DNA from: Juglans regia
Taxonomy: Eukaryota > Streptophyta > Magnoliopsida > Fagales > Juglandaceae
Direction: 5' to 3'
NCBI RefSeq assembly: GCF_001411555.2
Contig: NC_049916.1
Span: forward strand, 25,376,558-25,440,557
DNA: 64,000 bases
Shown here: positions 44,487-56,600 of the stretch, one piece after another
How the letters are laid out: each line of letters starts with the position of its first letter
Numbering within the stretch: position 1 is the stretch's first letter
The notes under the pieces: model-generated
What the model was told of the DNA's origin: nothing
What the model saw: the letters and a program-made list of their open reading frames with translations, nothing else
Database searches by the model: none
Position numbers and translations under genes: made by a program

Positions 44487-45105
44487 GTTATTATTGAAGA
44501 AAATACGGTGGATTTGGATAGAACTAAGCAAAAACAACAAAGGGAGGAAGCTAAAGATAAGCAGTAAATGCAAACAGAGGCTACCAATGCCGTGGATAAA
44601 TATAAGCAAATGCAAGCAGGGGCTGAGGTAGAGGTATACAGAAAGCTAATAAACAAACTGAATATTTATCGATCTTGTAATTTGAATTATTATTATTTTT
44701 CCTGATGATAATTCTCTCGGACTCTTTGTAACCGACATCCTTGAATATCGTAAGAAGTTATATTTTAAGTGACTTAGCCAGGATCCAAGGCCCTAAGTCA
44801 CAAGATTTTGTACTACCAGTCTTTCTCTGCCAGGGTTGTTACATATTTTTTTGAGATGCCAAAACAATATGCATGCAAGCATGCATTTTTCATCAGAATA
44901 AAACGATTTACACAATCTCAGAATCTCGTGCCACATAAAAGCAAAATTTTCTCCATCCTTTAATCAATCCTGAGGGTCTGAATAAAGAAAATACAAAACA
45001 GGGGAAAAAAAGAACCAAATGGGCAATTCCAACCGGTCATTGGGTCACTGGGGAGACCTTTCAGCATAAAAAGAAACAATCTTTCAGTGAAAGGAAACTA
45101 ATGAT
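44487..45105. other. Tail-to-tail spacer between CCS1 and SUVR3
   Basis: The 3'UTRs of two convergent genes. No other signal. Confidence 0.5.
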
Positions 45106-46164
45106 TTAAGTTTGTTCGGAAGGCAATGTTCCAAAGCAACAAGAGCTACCACAAAAACACTGCAAACCATTAGACCTTAGCCTGATTTCACCATAGCTAA
45201 AAGTAAGCTCTTCATTTTCTTGTATTTCTCTTGAAGAAAAGAAGCAAAGGCGAGGCAGCAAAGCTCCCGAGCTTCTCACCAGTTTTGTGGATAAATTACC
45301 ACCATCACATGAATGGTTGATGAATCGCGCAACATTTCCTACTCTCGTGGCATCGATGTTAATTCTCAAACATGCCTTTCCAGATGGAAGATGCTCCCTC
45401 AAAACCAAGAGAGCAGAAGTAAAATGGTCACTTGATGATGATGCGAGTCCATCATACTTTTGTTGCCGATTGGTTGCCTCTTTGGTAGTCAAAACTTCAC
45501 CCGCATACTCGCATACAAACCGGCCTTCCTCGATGAATTGGTCAGCATACAAACCCCAGCCTTTTCTCCTATCCCTCACGATCTTCAAGCGCAACGAAAC
45601 CCCTCTCTGAGTCGACCGATTCCCACACTCCAACCCGCACTCGCAACTTGGTCCGCATTCGCTCGCCACATCCAACCCATCGAAACCAATACACGGACAC
45701 CCAACTTGGTCCCCACACCTCTTGCAATCACACCCGGATACACTCTTACCCGAATCGTCTACCAAGACCAGCCGTTCCACAGGGAGTCGACAGATCGCGT
45801 TGTTGGGTCTCGCAGTAAACCCCAAGCCCCAAGCTTGGCGCTGGAATTGCAATGAAAATGAAGGGAGAATCTGTGAAGGGGTGTAGATGAAGTAGGCATA
45901 AGGGTGATTATCAACCGTGTTGTGGAATGGGATGGGGAGGTTCTCGAAGGATCTGGAAGCGTCGGAGGATCGGCGGAGAGTGATGGATTTGGAGATGTGA
46001 TATAGGGATTTGGAGGTCAGAGAAACATGGGATAGTTCTTGTGGGGTTAGCCATGGGAGGACTAGCTCGAAGCATTGGAGGAAAGATCCAGCTGGGTTAG
46101 GCTCTTCTTCTAGTCTCTGGTGTTGGTTGGCTTCGCAGCGTTTCCTGGTTCCTAGCGGCCCCAT
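45106..46164 (-). CDS. SUVR3: SET-domain histone-lysine N-methyltransferase SUVR3-like
   Basis: 352-residue protein like Arabidopsis SUVR3 (354), of the SU(VAR)3-9-related group that methylates histone H3 Lys9. It appears as a single uninterrupted frame. An F-box-like N terminus (LVLPWLTPQELSHVSLTSKS, about 33-52) precedes a Cys-rich pre-SET zinc cluster (GCDCKRCGDQVGCPC ... CGPSCECGLECGNR, about 150-190). The SET domain follows (KGWGLYADQFIEEGRFVCEY; the cofactor motif RFINHSCDGGN; ELTFSYGE). A post-SET CxC cluster ends the protein (CFCGSSCCFG). All zinc and cofactor motifs are intact. The ATG at 46164 is the first in frame. A GC-rich coding bias sets it apart from its AT-rich flanks. Whether plant SUVR3 is an active enzyme cannot be judged from sequence. 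Confidence 0.92.
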   Translation of the reverse strand: MGPLGTRKRCEANQHQRLEEEPNPAGSFLQCFELVLPWLTPQELSHVSLTSKSLYHISKSITLRRSSDASRSFENLPIPFHNTVDNHPYAYFIYTPSQILPSFSLQFQRQAWGLGFTARPNNAICRLPVERLVLVDDSGKSVSGCDCKRCGDQVGCPCIGFDGLDVASECGPSCECGLECGNRSTQRGVSLRLKIVRDRRKGWGLYADQFIEEGRFVCEYAGEVLTTKEATNRQQKYDGLASSSSDHFTSALLVLREHLPSGKACLRINIDATRVGNVARFINHSCDGGNLSTKLVRSSGALLPRLCFFSSREIQENEELTFSYGEIRLRSNGLQCFCGSSCCFGTLPSEQT

Positions 46165-47396
46165 GGAGATGGATCGAGAGTGACTGTCTCTGACTCTCTC
46201 GTTTCTGGCGGACAGGTCCGTGCGTTAAATGACCAAATCTCTCCTGACCTGAAAAGAAGAATTCTCCATCCTTTTTTGGTTATCCAAACAGGAATAACGT
46301 GTCACACACTAGTTAAACACGTATAATTTTTTTTTTTTTTTTTTTAAGGCAAGATAGTTATATTATATTAAATTAAATAAAGAGAATTCTTGGTAGACAA
46401 AATTATCTTAATTACAGACATAGGTGTGGATCTTTTTTATTATAAAAATCTAAAAAATAAAAGGTATATTAATAATGGATATGCTTCTAAATAGATATTT
46501 TGAAACCGCCCATTATATTATATTATGCACACATCGATTATAATCTTGATAAAAATTTTTAATATACCAATTCTTAAAAGATCACAGGAGTATTTTCATA
46601 TTTCAGCTTATGTCTAGAATTTTTACCTGCATCAAAACTTCCTCTTTTTTATTTTACACAATTTTTGAGATGGAGACGATTTATCCACTTCACATTCCTA
46701 AATGTTCAATAATAGTGTGGATCTACACAGTGTTTGGTTTAGAAAATTATAAAAAATATAGGACATTTTCATGATTAATGTACACTATACATTGTAGAAC
46801 TTTCCTATTCCTCATCTTCACACAACATACTACACTTATTTTAATTTTTAAAATTTTTTTAATTTTATTCTTCTTAAACTAATTGAATTATTCTACTTAT
46901 CATTCATACACCACACATTAGATAAGAAATAAAATTAAAAAATTATGTGTTATGTATAGATGATAAGTATAATTTTTCTACATTGAATACCATGATTAAT
47001 GGGGATGCCCAGACCAAAAGGACTGAAAATGGTTAGAAATCCACAAAAATGGTAATATTCTTCATAGCTATGTTTCGAAAAACAAAGCAAGCAAGCAGAG
47101 TTTCGCTTCTGCATACCCTTCCCAGGTTATCTTCAAAGAGTGATCTTAAAGAAGACAACATCTACAAATTATGAACATAATTCAAAACTTCGGAACCAGA
47201 TGCTGCCACACGGGAGCACCAAGTTTAGATCATCAATTGAGAAGCTCTGAACATTTCAATCCCAAGGTAAAAATTAAAATGTTAATAGGGTACAACGGGG
47301 CTTTATAACATAGATCCTTTATTTATACACCTCTTTAGTTGTGTGTTGTTACAACAATACTCTCCGGCTGATGTTTGCATCTGGACCAACCTAATT
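46165..47396. other. Intergenic region between SUVR3 and HDR
   Basis: SUVR3 promoter side, AT-rich spacer with a poly(T) run at about 46328-46345, then HDR 3'UTR. No gene or defined repeat. Confidence 0.45.
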
Positions 47397-50312
47397 TTAC
47401 ACTAGTTGCAAGGCCTCTTCACGCTTGATGTCGAATACCTTGACAAGGACATCCTCCACAACCTAGTTAATCCAAAATGACACAAAGATTGTCACTTCTA
47501 TATCCAATAGCTTTAAAAATTTGGCACAGTAGTAATGCAAGTTGACCTAGCTCAAAATGGGATTTCTAGCTTCAGAACACCATTTTCCTGTTAAAAAAAA
47601 AAAAAATTACCTTATCCGGAGTAGAGGCACCAGATGTTACACCAATTGTTATGGGACCCTCTGGCAGCCAGTTTTCCTTCTCAACCAACTCCCCATGCTA
47701 TCACAAGTTTACAGTAAGATAATTCGAAGACAAATTATTTATAAGAAAATGAAAGAACAAAAAAGGAGAAGTAAAACAAGGAAAGATTCGGAATCCAAAA
47801 TCAGTCAAAAATAATGGAACTCTATGCATTGGCACTTACATTAAGCTTAAATGAGATTTTTTTTCCAGGACCTATTCTCTGCTCGCTGTCAATCCAATAT
47901 GAGGGGATTCCACGGGCCTCTGCAATCTCTTGCAGGTGTGAGGTATTGCTTGAGTTCCACCCACCAATCACCAACATAAGATCTAGCTTTTCATCTACCA
48001 GCTTATACATCGCATCTTGGCGCTCCTGCAAATGAAATATGAGAATGTTACTCATGTTAGTCGGTTGGTCGTGACTGGTGAGTGGCTAATGGGGATTGGA
48101 AAAAATAGTTTCTCTCTTCCTTTATTGTATTATAGTATAGCTAACAAGGAGAAGGCAATGAGGAGTAGATGGAGATGATGTAAAGAAAGTAAAACCATGA
48201 CACTAGGGTAAAGAAACTTACTTGAGTGGCATCACAAATGGTATTGAAGCTTATGAAGTGCTCATTAATGTTTTCCACTCCATACTTGCGCATCATTGTC
48301 CTCTCTACTAATTTTCCTGTGAAATTGCATGACATATTCTATTGGGTTAGTGGAGATTTATATAAATATCACAACTAGTTCCTTCTTCTAAAAATAAAAC
48401 CTGAAATAGCAAAACTAACCAATCTCTTCTGTCTCTCCCTTGAGCATTGTTGTTTGATTTGCAATGCCAACTTTTAGCAGGTCAACATCTGGATCAAACC
48501 CCTTTGAAACTGCATATTTAAATTTCTGCAGGCAAGCCAATTATCACCTCTAATTCGTTGCATTACACCAAAAATACCAGACAGTGAAGCTTTAAACGAG
48601 CAACAACAACCCGTACCTCTAGAAACTCCTCTTTGGTTAAGCTAGATCCATTAAGTTCACCTCCAAGGATGTAGTCACAAACATACGTTGCCTGCATTCG
48701 TTCAGAAGTTCATTTTATAATGCATTCCTTATTCAAAAGAGCTTGTACACCAAAAACAACGAACCATTACCAAAAGGAAGAAGACGGTATTAGGTGCATC
48801 TAGGACATACCTCTGCCATACTCTTGACGATAATATACTTTCCTGCAAAAGATGCAGTTGCTACAGTTTCTTCATGAGCATATTTTCCATGAATGATTGA
48901 GGTGTAATCTCCTTTCTTGTGCTTCTCGACAGTATTCCATACCTTCACACAAACTTAAAAAGATATCATATGAATAAAAAAATGAATAAATCATTTTGAA
49001 AAGAAAAATGGACTCGCGAAACAAGCAGCCAATTTCTGCAAAAGGTACCTTAGACACCCATGGGCAAGTTGTGTCGACAATTTGTACATTTTTATCACTC
49101 AAAGCCAACATCTCATCCACTGCAGCTCCAAAAGCAGGCAAAATCACAACATCACCCTTATTTACAACTTCAAAGTGCTTATTCCCTTCCTCGACGGGAA
49201 TATTCTGCACCTCCATCTCCTCTAACCGCTGCAATAAATAGTAAGAATATATGATTGATACCCATATAAGAAGGTATACACCCATCTTCCTCGGAATTCA
49301 GCACTAGAAAACACCCAAAGAAACAAGTTCAGAAAGTTCCTTTCAAAATCAAGTCACTGTAAACTTTGGTTGTAAATTTGGAGACCTTATTAACAGTTGG
49401 GTTGTGAATGATTTCATTGGTAATCCAGATCTTCTCATCTGGAAACTGTTTCCTAGCTTCATAAGCAATTTGGACAGCCCGCTCAACGCCCCAGCAAAAA
49501 CCGTAAGCTTCCGCCAGTTTCACGGTAACATTTCCCCATGTATACTCATTTCCATTTTCCTTCAAAGTCTTTATGATATCACCTGAAATTTCCACAGACA
49601 AAAACACCAATCAAAGCACCAAAAAGTAACAACGTATTTAAAAGCCACATTTATCTACGAACAAAATCATACAAGGACTTTATGTCTATATAAAGGGACC
49701 ATATGAGTGGCTATTAAATTTAGACTAGAGTTCAAGAACAAAACAAAAAATGGTAAAAGCAAAACAAAAGCTCCGTTTGGCTGAGGAGAAACCAAAATAA
49801 GTGAACAAAAGAAAGAAGCCAAGTTCTGATTACTTTCCTCGTTCGAATTTGCGGCGAAAAATTTCCGCGTCGTACGTAACTACATTCATTTGAAAATTTT
49901 CCATTGTTTTTTCACGTAACCAAACAGGAGAATGGTTAAAAGGTTAAATTTTTATTTTCTTATTCTTTTGATAATTGTTTTCTGGGGAAACAGGATCTTT
50001 GGAGATCAATTTCGTCAAAGAAAAAAAAAACTCACTGGTGTACTCGCGGTCCATGAGCTCCAGAGTCTCCTCCTTGTGACCGAAGCCTTTCCGATTATAA
50101 TTTTTGCTCCTCGTCAAGTTCTTCCTGAAGACCTTCGCGTCGAAGTCGGAGTCCACCGCCACCGAAGAAGACGAAGACGTAGAGGAAGAATCCCCGACGC
50201 ACCGGACGGAGAGAGGCCTCCTGGAATTAAGAGCTCGGGGTCCGCTGAGGCTCTCCGGCGAGAAGAGGTCCGTACGAGTGGGGATACGGCAGAGCTGTAG
50301 AGAGATCGCCAT
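47397..50312 (-). CDS. HDR: 4-hydroxy-3-methylbut-2-enyl diphosphate reductase, chloroplastic (HDR/IspH)
   Basis: Last enzyme of the plastid MEP pathway. It converts HMBPP to isopentenyl and dimethylallyl diphosphate using a [4Fe-4S] cluster. Ten exons on the minus strand: 50312-50036, 49582-49386, 49228-49049, 48942-48811, 48691-48617, 48525-48420, 48316-48222, 48025-47840, 47697-47611 and 47462-47397. They give 466 residues, the Arabidopsis ISPH length. A Ser-rich plastid transit peptide (about 1-45) is followed by the plant-specific N-terminal conserved region ([15 protein letters not shown]). Cluster cysteines are at about 122 ([12 protein letters not shown]), 213 (DTTCPWVSK) and 350 (NTICDATQ). 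Substrate loops such as [11 protein letters not shown] and IGGWNSSNT are intact. The start at 50312 (MAISLQLCR) is preferred over the upstream in-frame ATG at 50366. Confidence 0.96.
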
Positions 50313-51065
50313 GGAAAGAGAGAGCGCACGATAGCGGAGTGATGGCTTGGAGAGCGGTGTGTGCACTGGTAGGAGGTGCGCACTTTATCCCCATTAATGA
50401 ACCCTGGTGACACATTTTGGCCGATTGGCGTTTTCTGTAGTGGGATCGGACAGATGGATCGTTGTTCAGGATTCGGGAAGAACCACATTCGGTCCTGTGA
50501 AATTACAACGAACACCATTCTTATTTCCTTTTTAATATTTTGATTAGACCGACCTCCATTATTAAATTCTATAAAAGCGCGAGGCTGTTCTCGCTCTTGG
50601 CCCGTTGGGACGGGGGAGAAATGGTATTTCTAGGTCGTGTATTTTAAAAAATTAATAAATATAAAATTTATATAAAAAATAATTTTTTTAATAATTAAAT
50701 TTTTTTTTTTTAAAAAAGAGTAAAACGTATAATTCATAAGAGAAATGCTAGGAATTTGGGCTCCTGTTTTTTTTTTTGCCCGTTTGCTTTTTTTTTATTT
50801 AGTGATTAAGAAAAAATGATAATTTTTTTACATCATTTTTTAACACTTTTAATTATTTTTTTAAATCATAATATTATTAAATAATATTTTTTAATTATTA
50901 AATAAAAATAAATAAACAAGCAAACAAAAAACAAAAAAAAAAAAATCCAAATCGGACTCCCTAATATTTTTCAATTCATAATTATATCTATTGTTACTCG
51001 CGACGATGAAGACCCTTGCCAACCCAATTACCAAGCTATTAGCAAATGATGTTCGGTTGTGTTAG

Positions 51066-51255
51066 GTTGTGTTTGGATGTTGAAGTGAGTTGAGTTGAGT
51101 TGAGTTGAGATGATAAAATATTATTAGAATATTATTTTTTAATATTATTATTATTTTGATATTTGAAAAAGTTGAATTGTTTATTATATTTTGTATTGGA
51201 ATTTGAAAAATTTATAATGATGAGTTGAGAGGAGTTTGGTAACCAAACGAAGCCT
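51066..51255. repeat. Short AT-rich MITE-like repeat, copy g (complete)
   Basis: One of the clearest copies. Left end GTGTTTGGATGTTGAAGTG, with GAGTT repeated several times; right end GGTAACCAAACGAAGCCT. The outermost GTTTGG / CCAAAC pair as inverted repeats. Confidence 0.75.
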
Positions 51256-51475
51256 TGAGTAGTAGGATATTTTGAGGTATTATGTGAATAATAATAAAAA
51301 ATTAATAATTAAATATTAAATAATAATAAATAATAACAAAATAATAAATAATAATGAGATTGCTGAGAATACCCAAATTGAAATTCATTTTGTCGTCTTG
51401 GATTGTACACGTTCTCACTGTCTTAAATAATTTTATACGACATATGTTGAAATTCAATCCAATAGTAGATGATTG

Positions 51476-51760
51476 GGGTTTAGTTTGGTTTTATAAACTA
51501 ACTCATCTCATCTTAATATTTAAATATTATTTAATTTTAACTTTTCTATTTAATCATTAAAATTTTTCTAAACTTTCAAACAAAACATAAAAAATAATTC
51601 ATATTTTTCGAATCATAAAATAAAAATAATATTTTAATTTTATAATATTTTTATTCTTTTTTTTTCTCATTTTTCAAAATCATATAAAACATATTAACTC
51701 AAATCATTTCATTACTATTCATATATTTATTATTTCATATGTGTAAACAAACAAGGCCTA
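51476..51760. repeat. Short AT-rich MITE-like repeat, copy h (longer variant)
   Basis: Begins TTTAGTTTGGTTTTATAAAC and ends AAACAAACAAGGCCT. Longer than the others, with an expanded internal AT region or two fused copies. Confidence 0.55.
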
Positions 51761-51941
51761 AAATCTTATACGTGCCTTTAACGGCAACATCACAAAACTT
51801 AACTATGATAACGTCAACTTTCTTGAAAATGTTTTTGAAAACCTAATATATATCAAATCATTTGAAAATTTTTAAGTAGCTGGACATATATTAGATTTTG
51901 AACTCGAATTTAAATATAAATTTCCGTTAGACTAAGGAGTG

Positions 51942-52158
51942 GTTTGAATTTAGAGATGAATTGAGATGTATTAAGATGTGTTGAGATGATTTGTAAATAG
52001 TATAATAAAAATTGAATTATTTATTATATTTTATGTGAAAATTTAAGAAATTTATTTTGAAATTTAAAAAAATTGAATTGTTTATTATATTTTGTGTGAG
52101 AATTTAAAAAATTTATAATGATAAAATGAGATGAATTACGAATACAAACGAAGCCTAA
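51942..52158. repeat. Short AT-rich MITE-like repeat, copy i
   Basis: Left end GTGGTTTGAATTTAGAGATG, right end ACGAATACAAACGAAGCCT. The core segment AATTGTTTATTATATTTTGT is duplicated with variation inside it. Confidence 0.65.
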
Positions 52159-52915
52159 TAGTATTAATGGCTTAAAATTTATTGAATTTTCTAGTACTGA
52201 TAGAGCCTGTGATATGACATATATTAGATTTGAACGAGCGTCTATGACTTTCGATTGTCTAAATCCCTCCTATCAGATTCTTAGTGAGTAGGGTGTTATT
52301 ATAGGAGTTTTGCTACACAACTTCTACTATACTTCACATTTTACATTTTTTTAGATTTTTTAAAATTTTTTTTGAGTTTATTTTTTTAAATTATTTCAAA
52401 TTTTATATTTATTATTCATATAATAAATATTTGATAAAAAAAAATATAAATAATGTGGAGTGTGGAGCGTTAAGAAGTTGTGAATATTTATTTTTATTAT
52501 AGTCACACCCAAGTAGGAAAGCCACCTACAATTAACCCCTTCTACTATTTTCCAATAAAAAAACTATATCTTAAAAATATTTCCATAACGCATCATGGAT
52601 GTCTTTACTCTTTAGTCTTTACTAATCAAATAACAATAAATACACAAAGTAAAGCATACATATTTATTTTTGTCCACAAAATAATATTAAATAATACTCA
52701 ACAAAACTTTAGGATATTGATGATTGATATCTAGAAACGTCTCAAAGCAGTACCATGCAAGTACTAACTCATTGAAATATGAAAAAAAAACAAAAAACAA
52801 AACTTCCATAATCCAAATAAAGAAATTTAGAGATTCATTATTCATCATTTCACACATCACTCTTATTTGTTTATTTATTTTCTTCCTCTTAAACCAATTG
52901 AGTTCTCTTACTCAT

Positions 52916-53176
52916 TATTAATATATAAAATAAATAATAAAATATACTTATTCTAATAAATTTAAGCTTTTAGAATAAATGATGATTTCACATGATATCA
53001 TAGTTTGAATCTTAACTCTATATTTTATCCTATTTAATTTAATATTTCACGTATTGGACTATTCATTTAGAGATAGTTTATCCCACACTTAAGAGAAAAT
53101 GTTAAGATATAAAATAAATAATAAAATCTACCTATTTTCATAAGTTTAAATTTTTAGGACAAGTGGTGATTTTACA
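52916..53176 (+). mobile_element. Complete SMART/TRIM-type miniature LTR retrotransposon (261 bp)
   Basis: Two 77-bp LTRs (52916-52992 and 53100-53176) flank 107 bases of internal DNA. The right LTR runs TGTTAAGATAT ... GATTTTACA, with canonical TG...CA ends; the left begins TA by mutation. Immediately after the left LTR, TGATATCATAG is a mutated form of the initiator-Met tRNA primer site TGGTATCAGAG. A purine-rich AAGAGAAAA precedes the right LTR. CTCAT lies on both sides (52911-52915 and 53177-53181), a 5-bp target duplication. It has no coding capacity, so it depended on proteins from other elements. Confidence 0.85.
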
Positions 53177-53639
53177 CTCATCATCCATGCATAACATATT
53201 TGATAAGAGAAAAAAATAAAAAAAATAAAAAATCAAGTAAAATGTGTATTGTGTTGATGATAAATAAAATTTTTCAAAAATTTAATATTACATGACCATG
53301 CAGAAATGAGTGACTTATGAAGTTCGCATGCTTATTAATTCATATGAGCAGCAACGCCAACAAATTGCATGCTATTTTATTGGTTCTTAATTATATGTCT
53401 TAATTTTTGTCGTCAAAATAAATTAATTACACATTCAGGTTGCTTCAATGACATGGAGCCTTAAATTTTACGGCAAATTTGAATTTATTTGCGTGAGTCG
53501 CAAATATTGTTGATCCTTTGCGGGACCCATCATATCCAGATGGAGTGGATCGAGTGTTGCACAACTCCGCAGCTAAAATAGCACCACAGCATAATCTACA
53601 GTTTCTTTCTGTACAATTTTCCAAAAACATTCCCTGGCA

Positions 53640-56600
53640 ATGGAGGGTTGCTCTCTACAGTCACCGGCCTTAACCACTATACCATCTTCGCTATTCCCTA
53701 GTGGCTTCATTGAGAAACCTTTTGTGCATGGCCAAGTTCTCAAATTTCGCAATTCAAAGGGGTGCTCAAATGCCAGAAAGCTCAAATTTCTTAGTACCAG
53801 AGCTCAAGCTTCAGGTATATGCTTAATTCTCCCACATTTTATCAACTTGTGAAATGGGTATGCTCAAATTTAACCAAGACTTTGACTCTTTTGTTTTGGG
53901 TTGTTATCTATCTTATATAGCTTTGATCTTTTGATCTCGTATCTATCTCCCTATGTCATGAACGGATGGGCTTCCTGCTATTAAATAAGTTTTCATCATA
54001 AAAACGTAGTGAAATTTGGCATCATGTTTTCCAATTCCACCCACTGCATGAGTTGCCTTTGAGTTTCAATTTCTCAGTCGGCCCATATAAAGTTGTTGAC
54101 CTTTCACAGCAGACGTGTGCAAGATATCGTAGTGGTAACATGGTGGTGGGAAGGAAGTTATTGGCCTTTGAACGTTACTTGAAGTTATACTATGGGAGGG
54201 GGAGGGGGCAATTAATGTGTATATATTCTACAGAGACGTGGAATATTTTTAAATAATTAGGGAAAGTGTAAAGCTTAGGGGAGGGTGTTTCTAAATCACG
54301 TCAACGAATGAAGAACTTATGTAATTTCAATTAAAGAAAGCAATGAGGAACATCATTTGAATTTTGGTCAACTGCAACTGTACTGTTCAACATGCGATTA
54401 TGCTTTTGTAGGAAGGTGCTGAACTACATAAATGCTTGGCATGTGTGTGTGTGTGTGTGTTTAGTAACTAACTTGACCTGTTAATTAAAGAGAGATTTTT
54501 TTTTTTCATTCCCTCTCCTGCCGCTCCCTTCCACCTTAGGCTTAGGGTGTGCCAAAACATAGTTGTCTTCGCATATCATTTGATTGTGTATTGTTGTCTA
54601 TGGTTTTCCTACAAGGCACAGCAAAAGTCAGGTCAGAGGCAGTTGAAGCACTTCCAAAGAAAAAAGATTTGAAAGACGATGATCTTGTATTTGTTGCTGG
54701 TGCCACTGGTAGAGTTGGCTCACGCACTGTGAGGTTGCTTTCTGCTTTCAACTCAACTCTATATAAATTATCATTCAACAGGATGCCTGAGTTTCAAAAA
54801 ATGTTGAGCTTTCATGATGTTTTTCAGGGAGCTTTTGAAACTTGGGTTCCGAGTCAGAGCTGGTGTGAGGAGTGTACAGAAAGCAGAAACTCTTGTGCAA
54901 GTACAAGTTTAATTGTTAATTATATTATTCTACTACCACCCTTTTGTCTAAAATATATCGGTATTGAGAAACTAATAATCCATTGCAGAGTGTTAAACAA
55001 GTGAAGCTATATGTCGAAACTGCAAGTGAAGGAACTCAGCGTAAGAAAAGAAAGCTTTCAGTGTTTCACTTTCTTATTACATGTAGATGCTATTATATTT
55101 TGAAACTTAGGTTGTATATGAACATTGCCCTTAACAAAATCTACTCCTATAGCATATAACAGGTTGTTTTTGGTCTTTAGCCCAGCTGTAGAAAAGCTTG
55201 AAATTGTGGAATGTGACTTAGAGAAACAAGATCAGATTGGACCAGCATTAGGCAATGCATCTGTGGTTATATGCTGCATCGGTGCCAGTGAGAAGGAGGT
55301 CTTTGATGTCACTGGACCTTATCGGATTGACTACCTGGCCACCAAAAACCTTATTAATGCAGGTAAGTGCAGATACTGCTGGTTATGGCTTTTCATGGTT
55401 CAAGTATTTAGGCTTAACACCCATCACGGTTTCATATTTTTGCGAGTTCTGGCTGAAATCTCATAATATTTCATTCTGTCGGACACAAAAGAAATCTACA
55501 GAACAAAAAAATGACCTAGAAGCAATTGAATGCAAGATTTTCTAATTAATTAGTCGTTCTTAGTAAATCTTGTTAAGAAATTTTTGTTTTCCTCTTGTGG
55601 AATGCTGCTTAGACCTGCCAAATTCTGCATGGTCTCACTGGACAATTTTGGGTTAAATAACTTTGAACTAGTGAGTTCTAAATTGCCTGAACCTTGTGCA
55701 ATTAGTTTTAAGTCGAACACATGATTTTAAGTTGTCTGAACTTTGGAGAGTTAAGCCTGCTTGTGAATTATCAAGTTCCAACTTTCCTTGGACTTGGCCT
55801 GGAATGGGCTTCTGAACTCAGGCAGGGCCAAACAACAGTTTTATAGTCTTCTTTGTTTGCCTTAAAATCTGTGATTTGGGGTGACGGGTTGAAAAATGTG
55901 GTGTCAGTTGCTTTTTCATTTTGTGGACAAAAGTTGACTATGTCAACCGATTATTTTGTGCTTAAGCTTAAAAATGCAAGAAATTTTATCACTTATTTTA
56001 CTGTGCAGCAACTATTGCAAAAGTTAAACACTTCATTTTGCTTACCTCACTGGGAACGAATAAGGTTGGGTTTCCTGCTGCTATTTTGAAGTAAGTCTGA
56101 AGCTTTCCTCCTCACAGTTTCCAGTATGTTGATTAGCTCAGTATCAATAAAAGAGAACTATTCTGTACTTTCTTAATCATTAGATTTATTTTATTGATGG
56201 TCTTTATCTTCTGCTTCTATAGTTTGTTTTGGGGAGTCCTGATATGGAAAAGGAAGGCAGAAGAAGCTCTGCTAGCCAGTGGACTTCCCTACACTGTTAG
56301 TGTTAATAGTACTAACTGCTGAAAAGTTTGGTCAAATATGGTATTTTTGGCATTTTATTACTCATTTAATAGTCTTCTTCAGATAGTGAGACCTGGAGGC
56401 ATGGAGCGGCCTACTGATGCTTACAAGGAAACTCATAATACTACCCTCTCTCAGGAAGATACTTTATTTGGTGGCCAGGTGTCAAACCTTCAGGTATTCT
56501 TTCCATGCAAATTTTTAGAAGGTTGCGATAAAAACTTAGCCCTGATTGGAACTCCCAATTGATTGTTACTTTTATTATTTATTACCGATGACTTAAGGTA

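Larger units (their letters stand above)
50313..52915. other. Repeat-rich intergenic region upstream of HDR
   Basis: HDR promoter side, then AT-rich DNA with three MITE-like copies (51066-51255, 51476-51760, 51942-52158). No coding signal. Confidence 0.5.
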
